Source: Limisphaerales bacterium
Lineage (GTDB): Bacteria; Verrucomicrobiota; Verrucomicrobiia; Limisphaerales; UBA11358
Assembly: GCA_025362675.1 (NCBI GenBank)
Contig: JANYFN010000063.1
Span: 1-41,173 of the forward strand
Length of the DNA: 41,173 bases
Direction: 5' to 3'
Shown here: piece after piece, positions 26,547-34,653 of the stretch
How positions within the stretch are numbered: the stretch's first letter is position 1
Layout: each line of letters opens with the position of its first letter
Program-made: the position numbers and the translations under genes
Notes under the pieces: model-generated
The model's database searches: none
What the model was told of the DNA's origin: nothing
What the model saw: the letters and a program-made list of their open reading frames with translations, nothing else

Positions 26547-27344
26547 TTATTGCACCTTCAATTCGTAACGCCGCTTCGTAGTCACCAGCCTTGTCCGCGC
26601 AGAAAAAGCTCGCGAAAGATTTTTAGAATCCATCACCGCTGATTTTTCCCCGGACGTCAGCACGCGGCCAGCCTTCAAAATCAAAACGTGCGAAAACACT
26701 GGCATGATTTCCTCCACATGATGCGTGACCAAAATCAGCTTCGGCGAATTTTTCTGCGCACCGAGCCGCTGGATGAATTGCAAAAAATGTTCGCGCGCCG
26801 CCGGGTCAAGTCCCGTGCACGGCTCATCCAAAATCAGCACGCGCGGATTCGCCATCAATGCGCGGCCAATCAATACGCGCTGCCGTTCGCCCTGCGACAA
26901 CACGCGCCACGGACGCGCCGCCAGATATTCGCACTCAACCGACCGCAATAATTTCAGCGCCCGCGCTTTTTCGCTGCGCGTCACGCGCCCCCAAAAATCA
27001 ATCATCGCGTATTTGCCGCTCGCCACGGTTTCCAGCGCCGGTTCCTCCTCCGCCATCATCTGCCGCACCGACGAACTGACGAGGCCGATTTTTTTTCGCA
27101 ACTCACGCCAGTCGGATTCGCCATAAGTTTTGCCAAGCAATGAGATTTCCCCGCTCGTGGGCATCAAATAACCCGTGAGCGCGCTCAGCAAAGATGTTTT
27201 TCCAGAACCGTTCGCGCCGAGCATCGCCCAATGTTCACCGCGCGCCACGCACCAATTCACGTCATCAAGAATCACCGTGCCATCGCGCACGATGCGGAGA
27301 TTTGAAATTTTTAGAATGGGCTTTTCCAGCTTCATGCGCGCCAT
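26547..27344 (-). CDS. ABC transporter-type ATPase (YlmA/ModF-like, no permease adjacent)
   Basis: A single nucleotide-binding domain, 265 residues from ATG 27344: Walker A GANGSGKT at 43-50, signature LSQGERQRVLIGRAL, Walker B VLILDEPCTGLDP and the H-loop VTHHVEEI. 'CVARGEHWAMLGANGSGKT' and the LSQGERQRV/HHVEEI combination resemble the stand-alone YlmA/ModF group. No permease or binding protein is adjacent, so transport is not implied. The frame extends upstream to 27395 (MNLDGKPFLHFGASVVK), but those codons lie in a palindromic repeat; a GGTGG sits seven bases before ATG 27344, supporting the shorter start. The TPR gene upstream is on the same strand. Confidence 0.85.
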   Translation of the reverse strand: MARMKLEKPILKISNLRIVRDGTVILDDVNWCVARGEHWAMLGANGSGKTSLLSALTGYLMPTSGEISLLGKTYGESDWRELRKKIGLVSSSVRQMMAEEEPALETVASGKYAMIDFWGRVTRSEKARALKLLRSVECEYLAARPWRVLSQGERQRVLIGRALMANPRVLILDEPCTGLDPAAREHFLQFIQRLGAQKNSPKLILVTHHVEEIMPVFSHVLILKAGRVLTSGEKSAVMDSKNLSRAFSARTRLVTTKRRYELKVQ

Positions 27345-27346
27345 TT

Positions 27347-27440
27347 TTACCACCGAGGCACCAAAATGCAAAAAGGGTTTTCCGTCCAAGTTCATTGACT
27401 ATTTTTCCCTTCGTGTCTTCGTGCCTTGGTGGTTCCTCTC
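27347..27440. repeat. Intergenic palindromic repeat at the ABC gene start
   Basis: The left part TTACCACCGAGGCACCAAAA... (from ~27347) and the right part ...TTCGTGTCTTCGTGCCTTGGTGGTTC (to ~27437) are imperfect inverted copies: ACCACC(G/A)AGGCAC matches in both arms, with decay further in. It belongs to the same 'accaaggcacgaagacacgaagg' type seen widely between genes in related bacteria. It separates the TPR gene from the ABC ATPase and supplies a false N-terminal extension to the latter. Confidence 0.7.
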
Positions 27441-27444
27441 CGCC

Positions 27445-27948
27445 TCACAGTTTTTGTATCTCCGCCCACAGCGGCTCCAAATCATCGTCGGCCAGGGCCA
27501 TCTTTTTGATCTCCACTTTGCCGCCGATGCGCATCGCCCGGAAAAACCATTCGCGCGCGCGATCAAGATCTTTCATCTGGCAGGCATAGCACGCGAGGTT
27601 ATAGGCGATGACAGATTCTTCAGGAAATTTTTTCACCGCCACTGACAGCACGCCCCACGCAGCCACCAACCCGCCAACATGCGCGCGGCGCAGAGCATAC
27701 GCGCGATGCAGCCAGGCGCCGGGATTGACGGGGTCGGCGCGGATTTCCATATCCGCAATTTCCAGCGCCTCCTCCCAATTTTTTTCGTGCGCCGCCACCT
27801 GCCAGCGCGCTTCCAGTGCCAACGGATGGCTGATATTCGTCAGTGAAATATTGGTGATCTCATCCTTCGCCTCCGCCACCATGCCCAAACCAAGCCACCC
27901 CAGCACGGCGGCGACGTGATGGCTGTCAGGTGGTTGAAGTTCTTTCAC
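27445..27948 (-). CDS. Tetratricopeptide-repeat-like protein
   Basis: A 167-residue soluble protein made of paired amphipathic helices with TPR spacing: 'HHVAAVLGWLGLGMVAEAKDEI', 'PLALEARWQVAAHEKNWEEALEIADMEIRADP', 'AWLHRAYALRRA' and 'VIAYNLACYACQMKDLDRAREWFFRAM'. About four repeats are visible, with canonical Trp/Leu/Gly/Tyr and Ala positions. It ends with an acidic DDDLEPLWAEIQKL, common in bacterial TPR proteins. It probably mediates protein contacts; the partner is unknown. It lies upstream of the ABC ATPase on the same strand, with a repeat between. Confidence 0.85.
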   Translation of the reverse strand: MKELQPPDSHHVAAVLGWLGLGMVAEAKDEITNISLTNISHPLALEARWQVAAHEKNWEEALEIADMEIRADPVNPGAWLHRAYALRRAHVGGLVAAWGVLSVAVKKFPEESVIAYNLACYACQMKDLDRAREWFFRAMRIGGKVEIKKMALADDDLEPLWAEIQKL

Positions 27949-28074
27949 GGCGCACGATTTTATCTTTGCCCCGGCGAATTGAAACCGCGAAATGCGGGAA
28001 ACTTTTTACCAGTTTTTTGGCAAGCTTGAATCGCACTGGCATTTTCTCGAATAAAAGTTTATTGGTTATTCAAT

Positions 28075-28854
28075 ATGAAAAAAATCGCATCTCTTTTTCT
28101 GGTTCTGGCCGGCGCATTTTCGCTCCACGCCAAAATTGTCACCTCCACCATCGAATACAAATCGGGCGACACCACGCTCGAAGGTTACCTCGCCTACGAC
28201 GATTCGGTTTCCGGCAAACGCCCCGGCGTGCTCGTCGTGCATCAGTGGATGGGCCTGACCGACTACGAGAAGCATCGCGCGGAACAACTTGCCGGGCTCG
28301 GCTACGTCGCGTTTTGCGCGGACATTTACGGCAAAGGCATTCGCCCCGCTGATACCAAAGCCGCCGGTGCCGAGGCGACGAAATATAAAACCGATCGCGC
28401 GTTGCTCCGCCAACGCGTGAACGCCGGACTGGACGAACTGAAGAAAAATGAATTCGTGGACATCGCGCGCGTCGGGGCCGTTGGTTATTGTTTCGGCGGC
28501 ACGACGGTGATCGAACTCGCTCGCAGCGGCGCGGATATTCAGGGCATTGTCAGTTTCCACGGCGGACTCGATTCGCCCACGCCGGCTGATGGCAAGAACA
28601 TCAAATGCAAAGTTCTCGTCTGCCACGGCGCGGATGATCCGTTTGAAAAAGCGGAAGATCTTGCTGCGTTTGAAAACGAAATGCGCGATGCAAAAGTGGA
28701 TTGGACGCTGATCAAATTCGGCGGTGCCGTCCACAGCTTCACGCAACCGATGGCGGGCAGCGACAATTCCAAAGGCGCGGCCTACAATGAAAAAGCCGAC
28801 CGCCGTTCCTGGGCCGCGATGAAAATGTTCTTCGGTGGAATTTTCCAAAACTAA
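28075..28854 (+). CDS. Dienelactone hydrolase family protein, exported
   Basis: A 259-residue alpha/beta hydrolase with a signal peptide (MKKIASLFLVLAGAFSLHA). The catalytic triad is complete: Cys139 in GYCFGG, Asp188 in CHGADDPF and His220 in GAVHSF; Cys as nucleophile is the dienelactone hydrolase hallmark. VVHQWMGLTDYEKHRAEQL is the usual oxyanion-side segment. Most exported family members have unknown ester substrates. It begins 126 bases from the divergent TPR gene, and a palindromic repeat follows its stop. No aromatic degradation genes are nearby. Confidence 0.92.
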   Translation: MKKIASLFLVLAGAFSLHAKIVTSTIEYKSGDTTLEGYLAYDDSVSGKRPGVLVVHQWMGLTDYEKHRAEQLAGLGYVAFCADIYGKGIRPADTKAAGAEATKYKTDRALLRQRVNAGLDELKKNEFVDIARVGAVGYCFGGTTVIELARSGADIQGIVSFHGGLDSPTPADGKNIKCKVLVCHGADDPFEKAEDLAAFENEMRDAKVDWTLIKFGGAVHSFTQPMAGSDNSKGAAYNEKADRRSWAAMKMFFGGIFQN

Positions 28855-28858
28855 TTTT

Positions 28859-28927
28859 CTGGCCACTGATTGAACACGGATGAAACACGGATTTTATTTC
28901 CGTGTTCAATCCGTGTTTCATCCGTGG
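28859..28927. repeat. Intergenic palindromic repeat ('gaacacggatgaaacacgga' type)
   Basis: GGCCACTGATTGAACACGGA... (28860 on) and ...TTTCATCCGTGGCT (to ~28927) are imperfect inverted copies around a short TTTTATTT centre. Each arm holds two tandem 'GAACACGGAT' / 'GAAACACGGA' units, and their order produces the few mismatches. It lies immediately after the dienelactone hydrolase stop and just before rsmD, and may serve as a terminator-like hairpin. Confidence 0.8.
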
Positions 28928-28940
28928 CTAATAAATATTT

Positions 28941-29528
28941 ATGCGCATCACCGGCGGCAACGCGGCTCGGCGGATTCTGAAAGTTCCCAAAGGGCTCGAC
29001 GTCCGTCCCACTCCTGATCTCGTCAAACAAGCGGTCTTCAATTCGCTCGGCGAGCGCGTCGTGGGCGCGCGCGTTTTAGAACTGTTCGCCGGCAGCGGCG
29101 CGTTGAGTCTGGAATGTTTGAGCCGGGGCGCGGCGGGTGTGTTGTGCATTGAGAAGTCGCATCGTCACGCGGAATTCATCCGCAGCAATGCGGTCGCGGC
29201 GGGCTATGGCGAAATTTTGGAGACGCGCACCCAAGATGTTTTTCCCGCGATGAAGCAACTGGCCGAAAGCGGAAAACAATTTGATCTCATCCTCGCCGAT
29301 CCGCCTTACGGTGAAAAAAATGTTAACCGCCGCTCGCAATCCTTCGCCCAACAACTGCTCGATGATCCGACGTTACCGAAGCTGCTCGCCCCCGGCGGAC
29401 GTTTCATGCTCGGCCACACGAAACGCGACACGCTGGAAATTGTCACGCCGTGGACGGAAGTAAAAATGCTCAAGCACGGCGACACCGTGATGCGTTTTTT
29501 TGAAGTTGAGCCACGCAAGGAAGCGTGA
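28941..29528 (+). CDS. rsmD: 16S rRNA (guanine-N2-966) methyltransferase RsmD
   Basis: A 195-residue class I SAM methyltransferase. It opens MRITGGNAARRILKVP and VRPTPDLVKQAVFNSL, both typical of RsmD. The SAM-binding motif is LELFAGSGALSLE at 46-58, followed by CIEKSHRHAEFIRSN. The catalytic motif is DPPYG at 120-124. RsmD methylates G966 of 16S rRNA (E. coli numbering) on 30S assembly intermediates. Start ATG 28941 is the family's normal start. Its stop runs directly into a palindromic element shared with the end of the convergent DEAD-box gene. coaD, often near rsmD, is not here. Confidence 0.95.
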   Translation: MRITGGNAARRILKVPKGLDVRPTPDLVKQAVFNSLGERVVGARVLELFAGSGALSLECLSRGAAGVLCIEKSHRHAEFIRSNAVAAGYGEILETRTQDVFPAMKQLAESGKQFDLILADPPYGEKNVNRRSQSFAQQLLDDPTLPKLLAPGGRFMLGHTKRDTLEIVTPWTEVKMLKHGDTVMRFFEVEPRKEA

Positions 29529-29583
29529 GTTGGCGTTCACGCTTTAGCGTGTGCGGGGAACAACTGAAGGTTGAACTCCAACT
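29528..29583. repeat. Cruciform repeat between convergent rsmD and DEAD-box gene
   Basis: Outer arms AGTTGGCGTTCA (29528-29539) and TGAACTCCAACT (29572-29583) are inverted copies with one mismatch. Inside are CACGCT-TT-AGCGTG (29538-29551) and CAAC-TGAAG-GTTG. The three stems together would fold as a cruciform. It overlaps both stop codons and could end transcription from both sides. Confidence 0.8.
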
Positions 29584-30823
29584 AGCGACGCCGTCCACCC
29601 GGCGAGAAGGAGTAGCCGCCGTGGACGCGGCCGCCGCGCACTTTGCCGGGGAACCCGCCCGCCGCTGCGCCGGGTTTTGATTCTTCAAACAACGCGGTGT
29701 AGCGGTATTCAAAATTTTCCAATTTCACGCGCGGAATTTTCTGGCTGATGAATCGTTCGATGGAGAAAACGTGCGGGGCATCTTCGGCGACCATGATGGT
29801 GAACGCGTCGCCCGTCGCGGCGGCGCGACCGGTGCGGCCGATGCGGTGGATGTAATCTTCGGGATGCTGCGGCACATCGTAGTTCACGACGTGGCTCACG
29901 TCGGCGATGTCCAGTCCGCGCGCGGCGATGTCCGTGGCGACGAGCACTTCAAATTTGCCATCGCGAAAACCTTGCAGCGCCTGCTCACGTTCGCGCTGTG
30001 TGCGGTTGGAGTGTAAAACGGCGACGGCGTGATTCGCGCGCTTGAGCGTGGTGGCGACGCGATCCGCGCCGTGTTTCGTGCGACAGAAAACGATAACGGA
30101 ATCGTAGTTCACGCGGTTCAGCAATTCGAGCAGCAGGTCGGTTTTTTGCGAATCGGAAACGGGATAGATGACGTGCTTCACCGATTCCGCAGGTGTGCGG
30201 CGCGCACCGATTTCAATCGTCTCCGGCTCGTGCATGGCCCATTGGATAAGCGTTTCGATCGCGGGCGGAACGGTAGCGGAGAACAGCGCGCTGTGGCGTT
30301 TGCGTGGACATTTTTCCACGAGGCGGCGAACGTCGGGAAGGAATCCCATGTCGAGCATGCGGTCGGCTTCGTCGAGGACGAGAAATTCCACTTTGTCCAA
30401 ACGCAACGTGCCTTGTTCGAGATGATCGAGCAAACGTCCGGGCGTGGCGACGACGATGTCCGCGCCGGCTTTCAATTCATCGTTCTGTTTGCCGTAACCC
30501 ACGCCGCCGAAGACGACGGTGACTTTGAGATTCGTGAACCGCGCGTAATCGCGGATGGCGGTCTCGACCTGCGCGGCGAGCTCGCGCGTCGGTTCGAGGA
30601 TGAGCACGCGCGGGCCGACGGGATTGTGCACGCCAAGCTTGGAAAGAATTGGGAGCGCGAACGCGGCGGTCTTGCCGGTGCCGGTCTGTGCGCTGCCGAT
30701 AACGTCTTTGCCGGACAGCACGAGCGGAATGGCGCGGAGCTGGATCGGCGTCGGTTCGCTGTAACCCATCGCCTTGACGCCTTCCAAAATCTTGTCGGAA
30801 AGGCCGAGAGCAGAAAAACTCAT
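29582..30823 (-). CDS. rhlE: DEAD-box RNA helicase, RhlE type
   Basis: A 413-residue protein from ATG 30823 (MSFSALGLSDKILEGVKAMGY). Q-motif PTPIQLRAIP, Walker A AQTGTGKT at 45-52, motif Ia PTRELAAQV, VVATPGRLLD, DEAD in LVLDEADRMLDMGF, SAT in ALFSAT, and the C-terminal VATDIAARGLDIADVSHVVNYD and HRIGRTGRA. RTPAESVKHVIYPV resembles the RhlE subgroup. The tail is Gly/Arg-rich (GGFPGKVRGGRVHGG...GGRRR), suitable for RNA contact. The open frame continues antisense through the SMUG1-like gene to 32038, but that part is not conserved coding sequence. RhlE-type helicases act in ribosome assembly and RNA decay. Confidence 0.92.
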   Translation of the reverse strand: MSFSALGLSDKILEGVKAMGYSEPTPIQLRAIPLVLSGKDVIGSAQTGTGKTAAFALPILSKLGVHNPVGPRVLILEPTRELAAQVETAIRDYARFTNLKVTVVFGGVGYGKQNDELKAGADIVVATPGRLLDHLEQGTLRLDKVEFLVLDEADRMLDMGFLPDVRRLVEKCPRKRHSALFSATVPPAIETLIQWAMHEPETIEIGARRTPAESVKHVIYPVSDSQKTDLLLELLNRVNYDSVIVFCRTKHGADRVATTLKRANHAVAVLHSNRTQREREQALQGFRDGKFEVLVATDIAARGLDIADVSHVVNYDVPQHPEDYIHRIGRTGRAAATGDAFTIMVAEDAPHVFSIERFISQKIPRVKLENFEYRYTALFEESKPGAAAGGFPGKVRGGRVHGGYSFSPGGRRR

Positions 30824-30889
30824 ATCAGTAGATTCTATCAGGAAAATCGCGGTGCGGAAGCAAATTGAATCACTGGAGCGCTGGCCAAC

Positions 30890-31066
30890 AGCGGGGTGGT
30901 GGCGGTTTTCGCGCTGCGAAAACCAGTGCCGCGTGCAGCGGCGCAATGCCTTTACGAATGCGGATGATTGTCGTGCGTCCGTTCCCCCCCGCTGCTGCGC
31001 GGGCGGAGTTCTCGCAGCGCGAGAACTTCCACCATTAAGGGGCAGCGCCCTCCCTGCGCTCTCGGT
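30890..31066. repeat. Paired palindromes upstream of the SMUG1-like gene
   Basis: In the 282-base gap between divergent starts are two near-identical palindromes: GTTTTCGC-GCT-GCGAAAAC (near 30905) and GTTCTCGC-AGC-GCGAGAAC (near 31012). They are inverted with respect to each other, with two differences across 19 bases, and both sit in GC-rich flanks with C- and G-runs. They look like one large or two related dispersed repeats. No promoter is obvious among them. Confidence 0.6.
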
Positions 31067-31105
31067 GCGGACGGCGGATTGCTTTTCGCGTCGCGTCGTA
31101 AGAAA

Positions 31106-31846
31106 ATGTCCGCGCCAAAAATGAATCACGCCTCCGAACTCATCGCCGCCGCGCAGGAACTTTCCGCACAGGTTGGGCGGTTGAAATTTTCCGCGCCGGT
31201 CACGCACATTTATAATCCGCTTGATTATGCTTGGCAGGCGCACGAGGAATTTTTGTCGCGGTTTGGCGATGGCCGCAAGCGCGTCCTGTTTCTCGGCATG
31301 AATCCAGGGCCGTTCGGCATGGCGCAGATCGGAATTCCGTTCGGCGAAATCGCGGCGGCGCGCGACTGGCTGAAGATCACCGCGCCCATAAAAAAGCCCG
31401 CGAACGAACATCCCAAACGTCCGATTCAGGGCTGGGAATGCACGCGTTCCGAAGTGAGCGGACGGCGATTGTGGAAACTTTTTTTCGAGCGCTTCGGCAC
31501 GCCGGAGAAATTTTTTGCCGAACATTTTGTGGCGAATTTTTGTCCGCTCGCTTTTCTCTCGGAGACCGGCAGCAACGTGACGCCCGATAAAATTTCCAAA
31601 TCGGAACGCGCGCGACTGGAAAAATTTTGCGACGAACATCTGCGACGGGTTTTGGAAATTCTCGAACCGGAATGGCTCATCGGCATCGGCGCGTTTGCAC
31701 GCAAGCAAGGCGAACTGGCGGCGGCGGGAACGAACATTCGCGTCGGGCAAATCCTCCATCCGAGTCCCGCCAGCCCGAAAGCGAACCGCCACGATTGGGG
31801 CCAGACGGCGACGCAAGAACTCGTGGCGCTGGGTGTCTGGAAATAA
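31106..31846 (+). CDS. SMUG1-type uracil-DNA glycosylase
   Basis: A 246-residue protein from ATG 31106 (Met 31121 also possible). GMNPGPFGMAQ at 64-74 followed by IGIPFGE matches motif I of SMUG1, with the catalytic/activating Asn, and HPSP at 218-221 followed by ASPKAN matches motif II with its His. SMUG1 removes uracil and some oxidised pyrimidines from DNA as the first step of base excision repair. The enzyme is best known in animals but is present in scattered bacteria. The open frame upstream to 30968 crosses palindromic repeats and is not coding. It is divergent from the RhlE gene. Confidence 0.92.
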   Translation: MSAPKMNHASELIAAAQELSAQVGRLKFSAPVTHIYNPLDYAWQAHEEFLSRFGDGRKRVLFLGMNPGPFGMAQIGIPFGEIAAARDWLKITAPIKKPANEHPKRPIQGWECTRSEVSGRRLWKLFFERFGTPEKFFAEHFVANFCPLAFLSETGSNVTPDKISKSERARLEKFCDEHLRRVLEILEPEWLIGIGAFARKQGELAAAGTNIRVGQILHPSPASPKANRHDWGQTATQELVALGVWK

Positions 31847-31906
31847 TTTTCGGTTGGCCAACATTTTTATTTCCCAGGGGGTTTCTTCGCAACTTAAGGT
31901 TTCCGC

Positions 31907-31934
31907 TTGAAAGTCCCGATGGCACCGGTAGTCT
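31907..31934 (+). promoter_or_regulatory. Candidate promoter of the M3 peptidase gene
   Basis: TTGAAA (31907-31912), a 16-base spacer and TAGTCT (31929-31934), with the ATG only six bases after the -10. Transcription would start about at the AUG, giving a leaderless or near-leaderless mRNA; no Shine-Dalgarno is present. The -10 match is weak (three of six). Confidence 0.4.
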
Positions 31935-31940
31935 CGCGCG

Positions 31941-34046
31941 ATGCGTTGGCAAACTAGTTTCTTCATCATCATGGCCGCAACTCTCGCCGCTTGCAGCACC
32001 GTCAAAAAAAGTTGCTGCACCAGCTCTGATCTGTTCACGGATTTTCAAAACCGCGCGGCGAAATTTAATTCCGTCGTCACGCTGCCGCACTTCGAGACGA
32101 CCCCGGAAGAAATCTCCGCCACCGCGAATACCACCATCGCCGCCGGCAACACGGCACTCGACCTGATCGGCAAATTGAGCGCGGGCGAGGTCACGTTTGC
32201 CAACACCATCGTGGCGCTCGACGACATGAATTTCCAGGTTGGTCTCGCGAGCGAACGCCTTGGCCTGATTGAACAAACCAGCACCAACGCCGCTGTGCGT
32301 GATGCCGCAACCGAGGCGCTGAAAAAACTTTCCGAGTGGGGCGTGGGCGTGGATTATCGCGAGGACGTTTATCGCGCGCTCAAGGCTTTTGCGGCCACGA
32401 ATCCGCAGTTGAACGGCGAGGATAAAAAACTTTTTGCGGAGACCATGCGTGATTATCGCCGTGCCGGTTTGGAACTTCCCAAGGCGGAACGCGACGAGGT
32501 GGAAAAATTGCGCAAGGAATTGACCGGGCTGGAAACGGATTACGACAACAACGTCACCAAGGCAGTGAAGACGGTGAAGTTCACGCGCGCGGAACTCGCG
32601 GGTGTGCCGGATGATTTTCTCGCGCAGGTCAAAACGGGCGATGACGAGTATTCTGTGAAGGCCAATGTGACGTGGCATTACTTGAGCCTGATGGACAACT
32701 GCTCGGTCGAAGCGACGCGAAAAAAATTCATCGCGGAACACGACAACCTCGCGCGCGAAGCGAATATTCCGTTGCTCCAAAAAATTCTCGGACTGCGCGA
32801 CAGCATCGCCAAAAAACTTGGCTACGCGAATTTTGCGGATCTGACGACGGAAGTAAAAATGGTCAAGAACGGCGGGGCGGCCGTGAAGTTTCTGGAAGAT
32901 TTGAAAACCGGTTTGCAGCCCAAGTTTGCCGCCGAGCTGGGAGAATTTCGGCAGATGAAAGTCAAGCAGACCGGCGATGCGAACGCGCAGATTTTCATCT
33001 GGGACTGGCGCTATTTTTCCAACCAGTTGAAGAAGGAAAAATACAATGTGGACGCGGAGCAGTTGCGCGTTTATTTCCCGTATCAGCGAGTGTTGGACGG
33101 GATGTTCGCGATCTATCAGCGCATCTTCGGATTGAAATTTGAGAAGCTGGACGCGCCTTACAAATGGATCGGCGACTTGCAGCTTTACGCCGTGAGCGAC
33201 GCCAAAACCGGCGAGCCGATGGGGATGTTTTATCTCGATATGTTTCCGCGCGACGGGAAATACAATCACTTCGCGCAATTCGGAATCGTCGCCGGAAAAA
33301 AATTGCCGGACGGAAAATATCAGCGGCCCGTCTGCTGCCTCGTCTGCAATTTTCCCGCGCCGACAGCGGATCATCCGTCACTCATGTCGCACGATGACGT
33401 GGAAACTGTTTTCCATGAGTTCGGCCACGCGATGCACACGATTTTGACGCGGGCGAAATACGCGCGCTTCTCCGGCACGAGCGTGCCGCGCGATTTCGTC
33501 GAAGCCCCGTCGCAGATGCTAGAGAATTGGCCGTGGGACAAAACGGTTTTGGACAGCTTCGCCGCTGATTACCGCGATCCGTCAAAAAAAATTCCGGCGG
33601 AAATTCTCGCGCAACTCAAGACGGCACGCCTCGCGACGGAAGGTGTGCGTTATCGGCGGCAGCTTTCATTCGCGCTCATGGATCTCGCGCTGCACTCGCA
33701 AATCACCGCGACGAATTTGGAAACCGCACTGGCGCTCTCGAACGAAAAACTTGGCGACGTGTTTTTGCCCATGCTGCCGGACACAGCGTTTATTGCGTAT
33801 TTCGGCCACATCATCGGCTACGGCGCGGGCTACTACGGCTACGCTTGGGCGGATGCCATTGCCGCCGACATGGCAACGGTGTTTGAAAAATCTCCCGGCG
33901 GTTATTTCGATGAAAATGTCGGGATGCGTTTGCGGAAAGAAATTTACGAGGTGGGTGATTCGCGCGACGTGAATGAATCCATCGAAAAATTTCTTGGCCG
34001 CCCGCGTTCAATCGAGCCGTTTCTCAAACGGATTGGCGTGCAATAA
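31941..34046 (+). CDS. M3 family oligopeptidase, lipoprotein
   Basis: A 701-residue metallopeptidase. The N-terminus is a lipoprotein signal with lipobox LAAC at 15-18 (MRWQTSFFIIMAATLAAC), so it should be anchored in the envelope by Cys18. The M3 catalytic motif is ETVFHEFGHAMH, followed by 'FSGTSVPRDFVEAPSQMLENW' with the downstream Glu ligand. 'LPDGKYQRPVCCLVCNFP' and the C-terminal helical segment (YYGYAWADAIAADM) are standard M3A features. It cleaves short oligopeptides. Membrane anchoring is less common for M3 enzymes than a cytoplasmic location, and it fits with the POT peptide transporter two genes downstream. Confidence 0.92.
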   Translation: MRWQTSFFIIMAATLAACSTVKKSCCTSSDLFTDFQNRAAKFNSVVTLPHFETTPEEISATANTTIAAGNTALDLIGKLSAGEVTFANTIVALDDMNFQVGLASERLGLIEQTSTNAAVRDAATEALKKLSEWGVGVDYREDVYRALKAFAATNPQLNGEDKKLFAETMRDYRRAGLELPKAERDEVEKLRKELTGLETDYDNNVTKAVKTVKFTRAELAGVPDDFLAQVKTGDDEYSVKANVTWHYLSLMDNCSVEATRKKFIAEHDNLAREANIPLLQKILGLRDSIAKKLGYANFADLTTEVKMVKNGGAAVKFLEDLKTGLQPKFAAELGEFRQMKVKQTGDANAQIFIWDWRYFSNQLKKEKYNVDAEQLRVYFPYQRVLDGMFAIYQRIFGLKFEKLDAPYKWIGDLQLYAVSDAKTGEPMGMFYLDMFPRDGKYNHFAQFGIVAGKKLPDGKYQRPVCCLVCNFPAPTADHPSLMSHDDVETVFHEFGHAMHTILTRAKYARFSGTSVPRDFVEAPSQMLENWPWDKTVLDSFAADYRDPSKKIPAEILAQLKTARLATEGVRYRRQLSFALMDLALHSQITATNLETALALSNEKLGDVFLPMLPDTAFIAYFGHIIGYGAGYYGYAWADAIAADMATVFEKSPGGYFDENVGMRLRKEIYEVGDSRDVNESIEKFLGRPRSIEPFLKRIGVQ

Positions 34047-34090
34047 GAATCCGGTAAACAAACGCCCGGATCTGCCGATAGTGGGTGGTA

Positions 34091-34573
34091 ATGGGCCGAT
34101 CAAAGCACGTTTATTGGGTTTGCGGGTTATCCGCGCTGATTCTTGGGTTTGATTTTTTTTGCTGGCACCGCATCGCCGAGCAGATCACGTCCAAAAATTA
34201 TTTGGTGGTCACCGGCCGGGTGACCCATGTGCAAACAACCAGTCAGGCCACCAATTTCTGGGGCGAAACGACTTCGTTCAGCTACGGCTTCCGCGTCAAT
34301 GGCAAGGGTTATGTGGGAAATATCTACCGCTATATCGAGCCGACGACGCCCGCTGAGATCGCCGCCAAACTGTCGGTCGGGAAAGACATTAGCGTTTTCT
34401 ACAACCCCGATAATCCCGCCGACGCCATCCTTGCCCGCGAACTGCTTGATGATGACTATGTCAAAATGTTGCAGCTCGTCTTCTTGAATCTGATGCTGTT
34501 TTCTTTTTTGGGGTTATGGTCGCGCTGGCGGGTGCGCATGGTTTTTCCTGCCCACGAAATCTGGCAAAGCTGA
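34091..34573 (+). CDS. DUF3592 family membrane protein
   Basis: A 160-residue protein from ATG 34091 (a GTG at 34085 would add two residues; a GGTGG lies just before). An N-terminal membrane helix (YWVCGLSALILGFDFFCW) is followed by a beta-rich domain with 'VVTGRVTHVQTTSQ', 'FSYGFRVNGKGYVG', 'VGKDISVFYNPDNPADAIL', the pattern of DUF3592, and a second helix (LQLVFLNLMLFSFLGLW). Function is unknown. The 3' end overlaps open sequence before the POT transporter start, and the three genes from the M3 peptidase on are close and in one direction. Confidence 0.85.
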   Translation: MGRSKHVYWVCGLSALILGFDFFCWHRIAEQITSKNYLVVTGRVTHVQTTSQATNFWGETTSFSYGFRVNGKGYVGNIYRYIEPTTPAEIAAKLSVGKDISVFYNPDNPADAILARELLDDDYVKMLQLVFLNLMLFSFLGLWSRWRVRMVFPAHEIWQS

Positions 34574-34653
34574 TTGCCGACGGAGAAAATCTTTCTGCAC
34601 ATCGCCCTTTTCTCGAAGGGACGACTTCTTTAAGCTGCGCGCAGGAATTTTTC

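Noticed and set aside
30968-31105. 46-codon N-terminal extension of the SMUG1-like protein
   Set aside because: It translates the paired palindromes, while ATG 31106 or 31121 starts immediately before the family's conserved N-terminal helix.
30824-32038. Long extension of the RhlE frame to an 818-residue product
   Set aside because: The extra part runs antisense to the SMUG1-like gene and through palindromic repeats; MSFSALGL at 30823 is the typical DEAD-box start.
31677-33374. 565-codon minus-strand frame over the M3 peptidase
   Set aside because: It is the antisense shadow of a well-supported peptidase, with Arg/His-rich composition and no domain.
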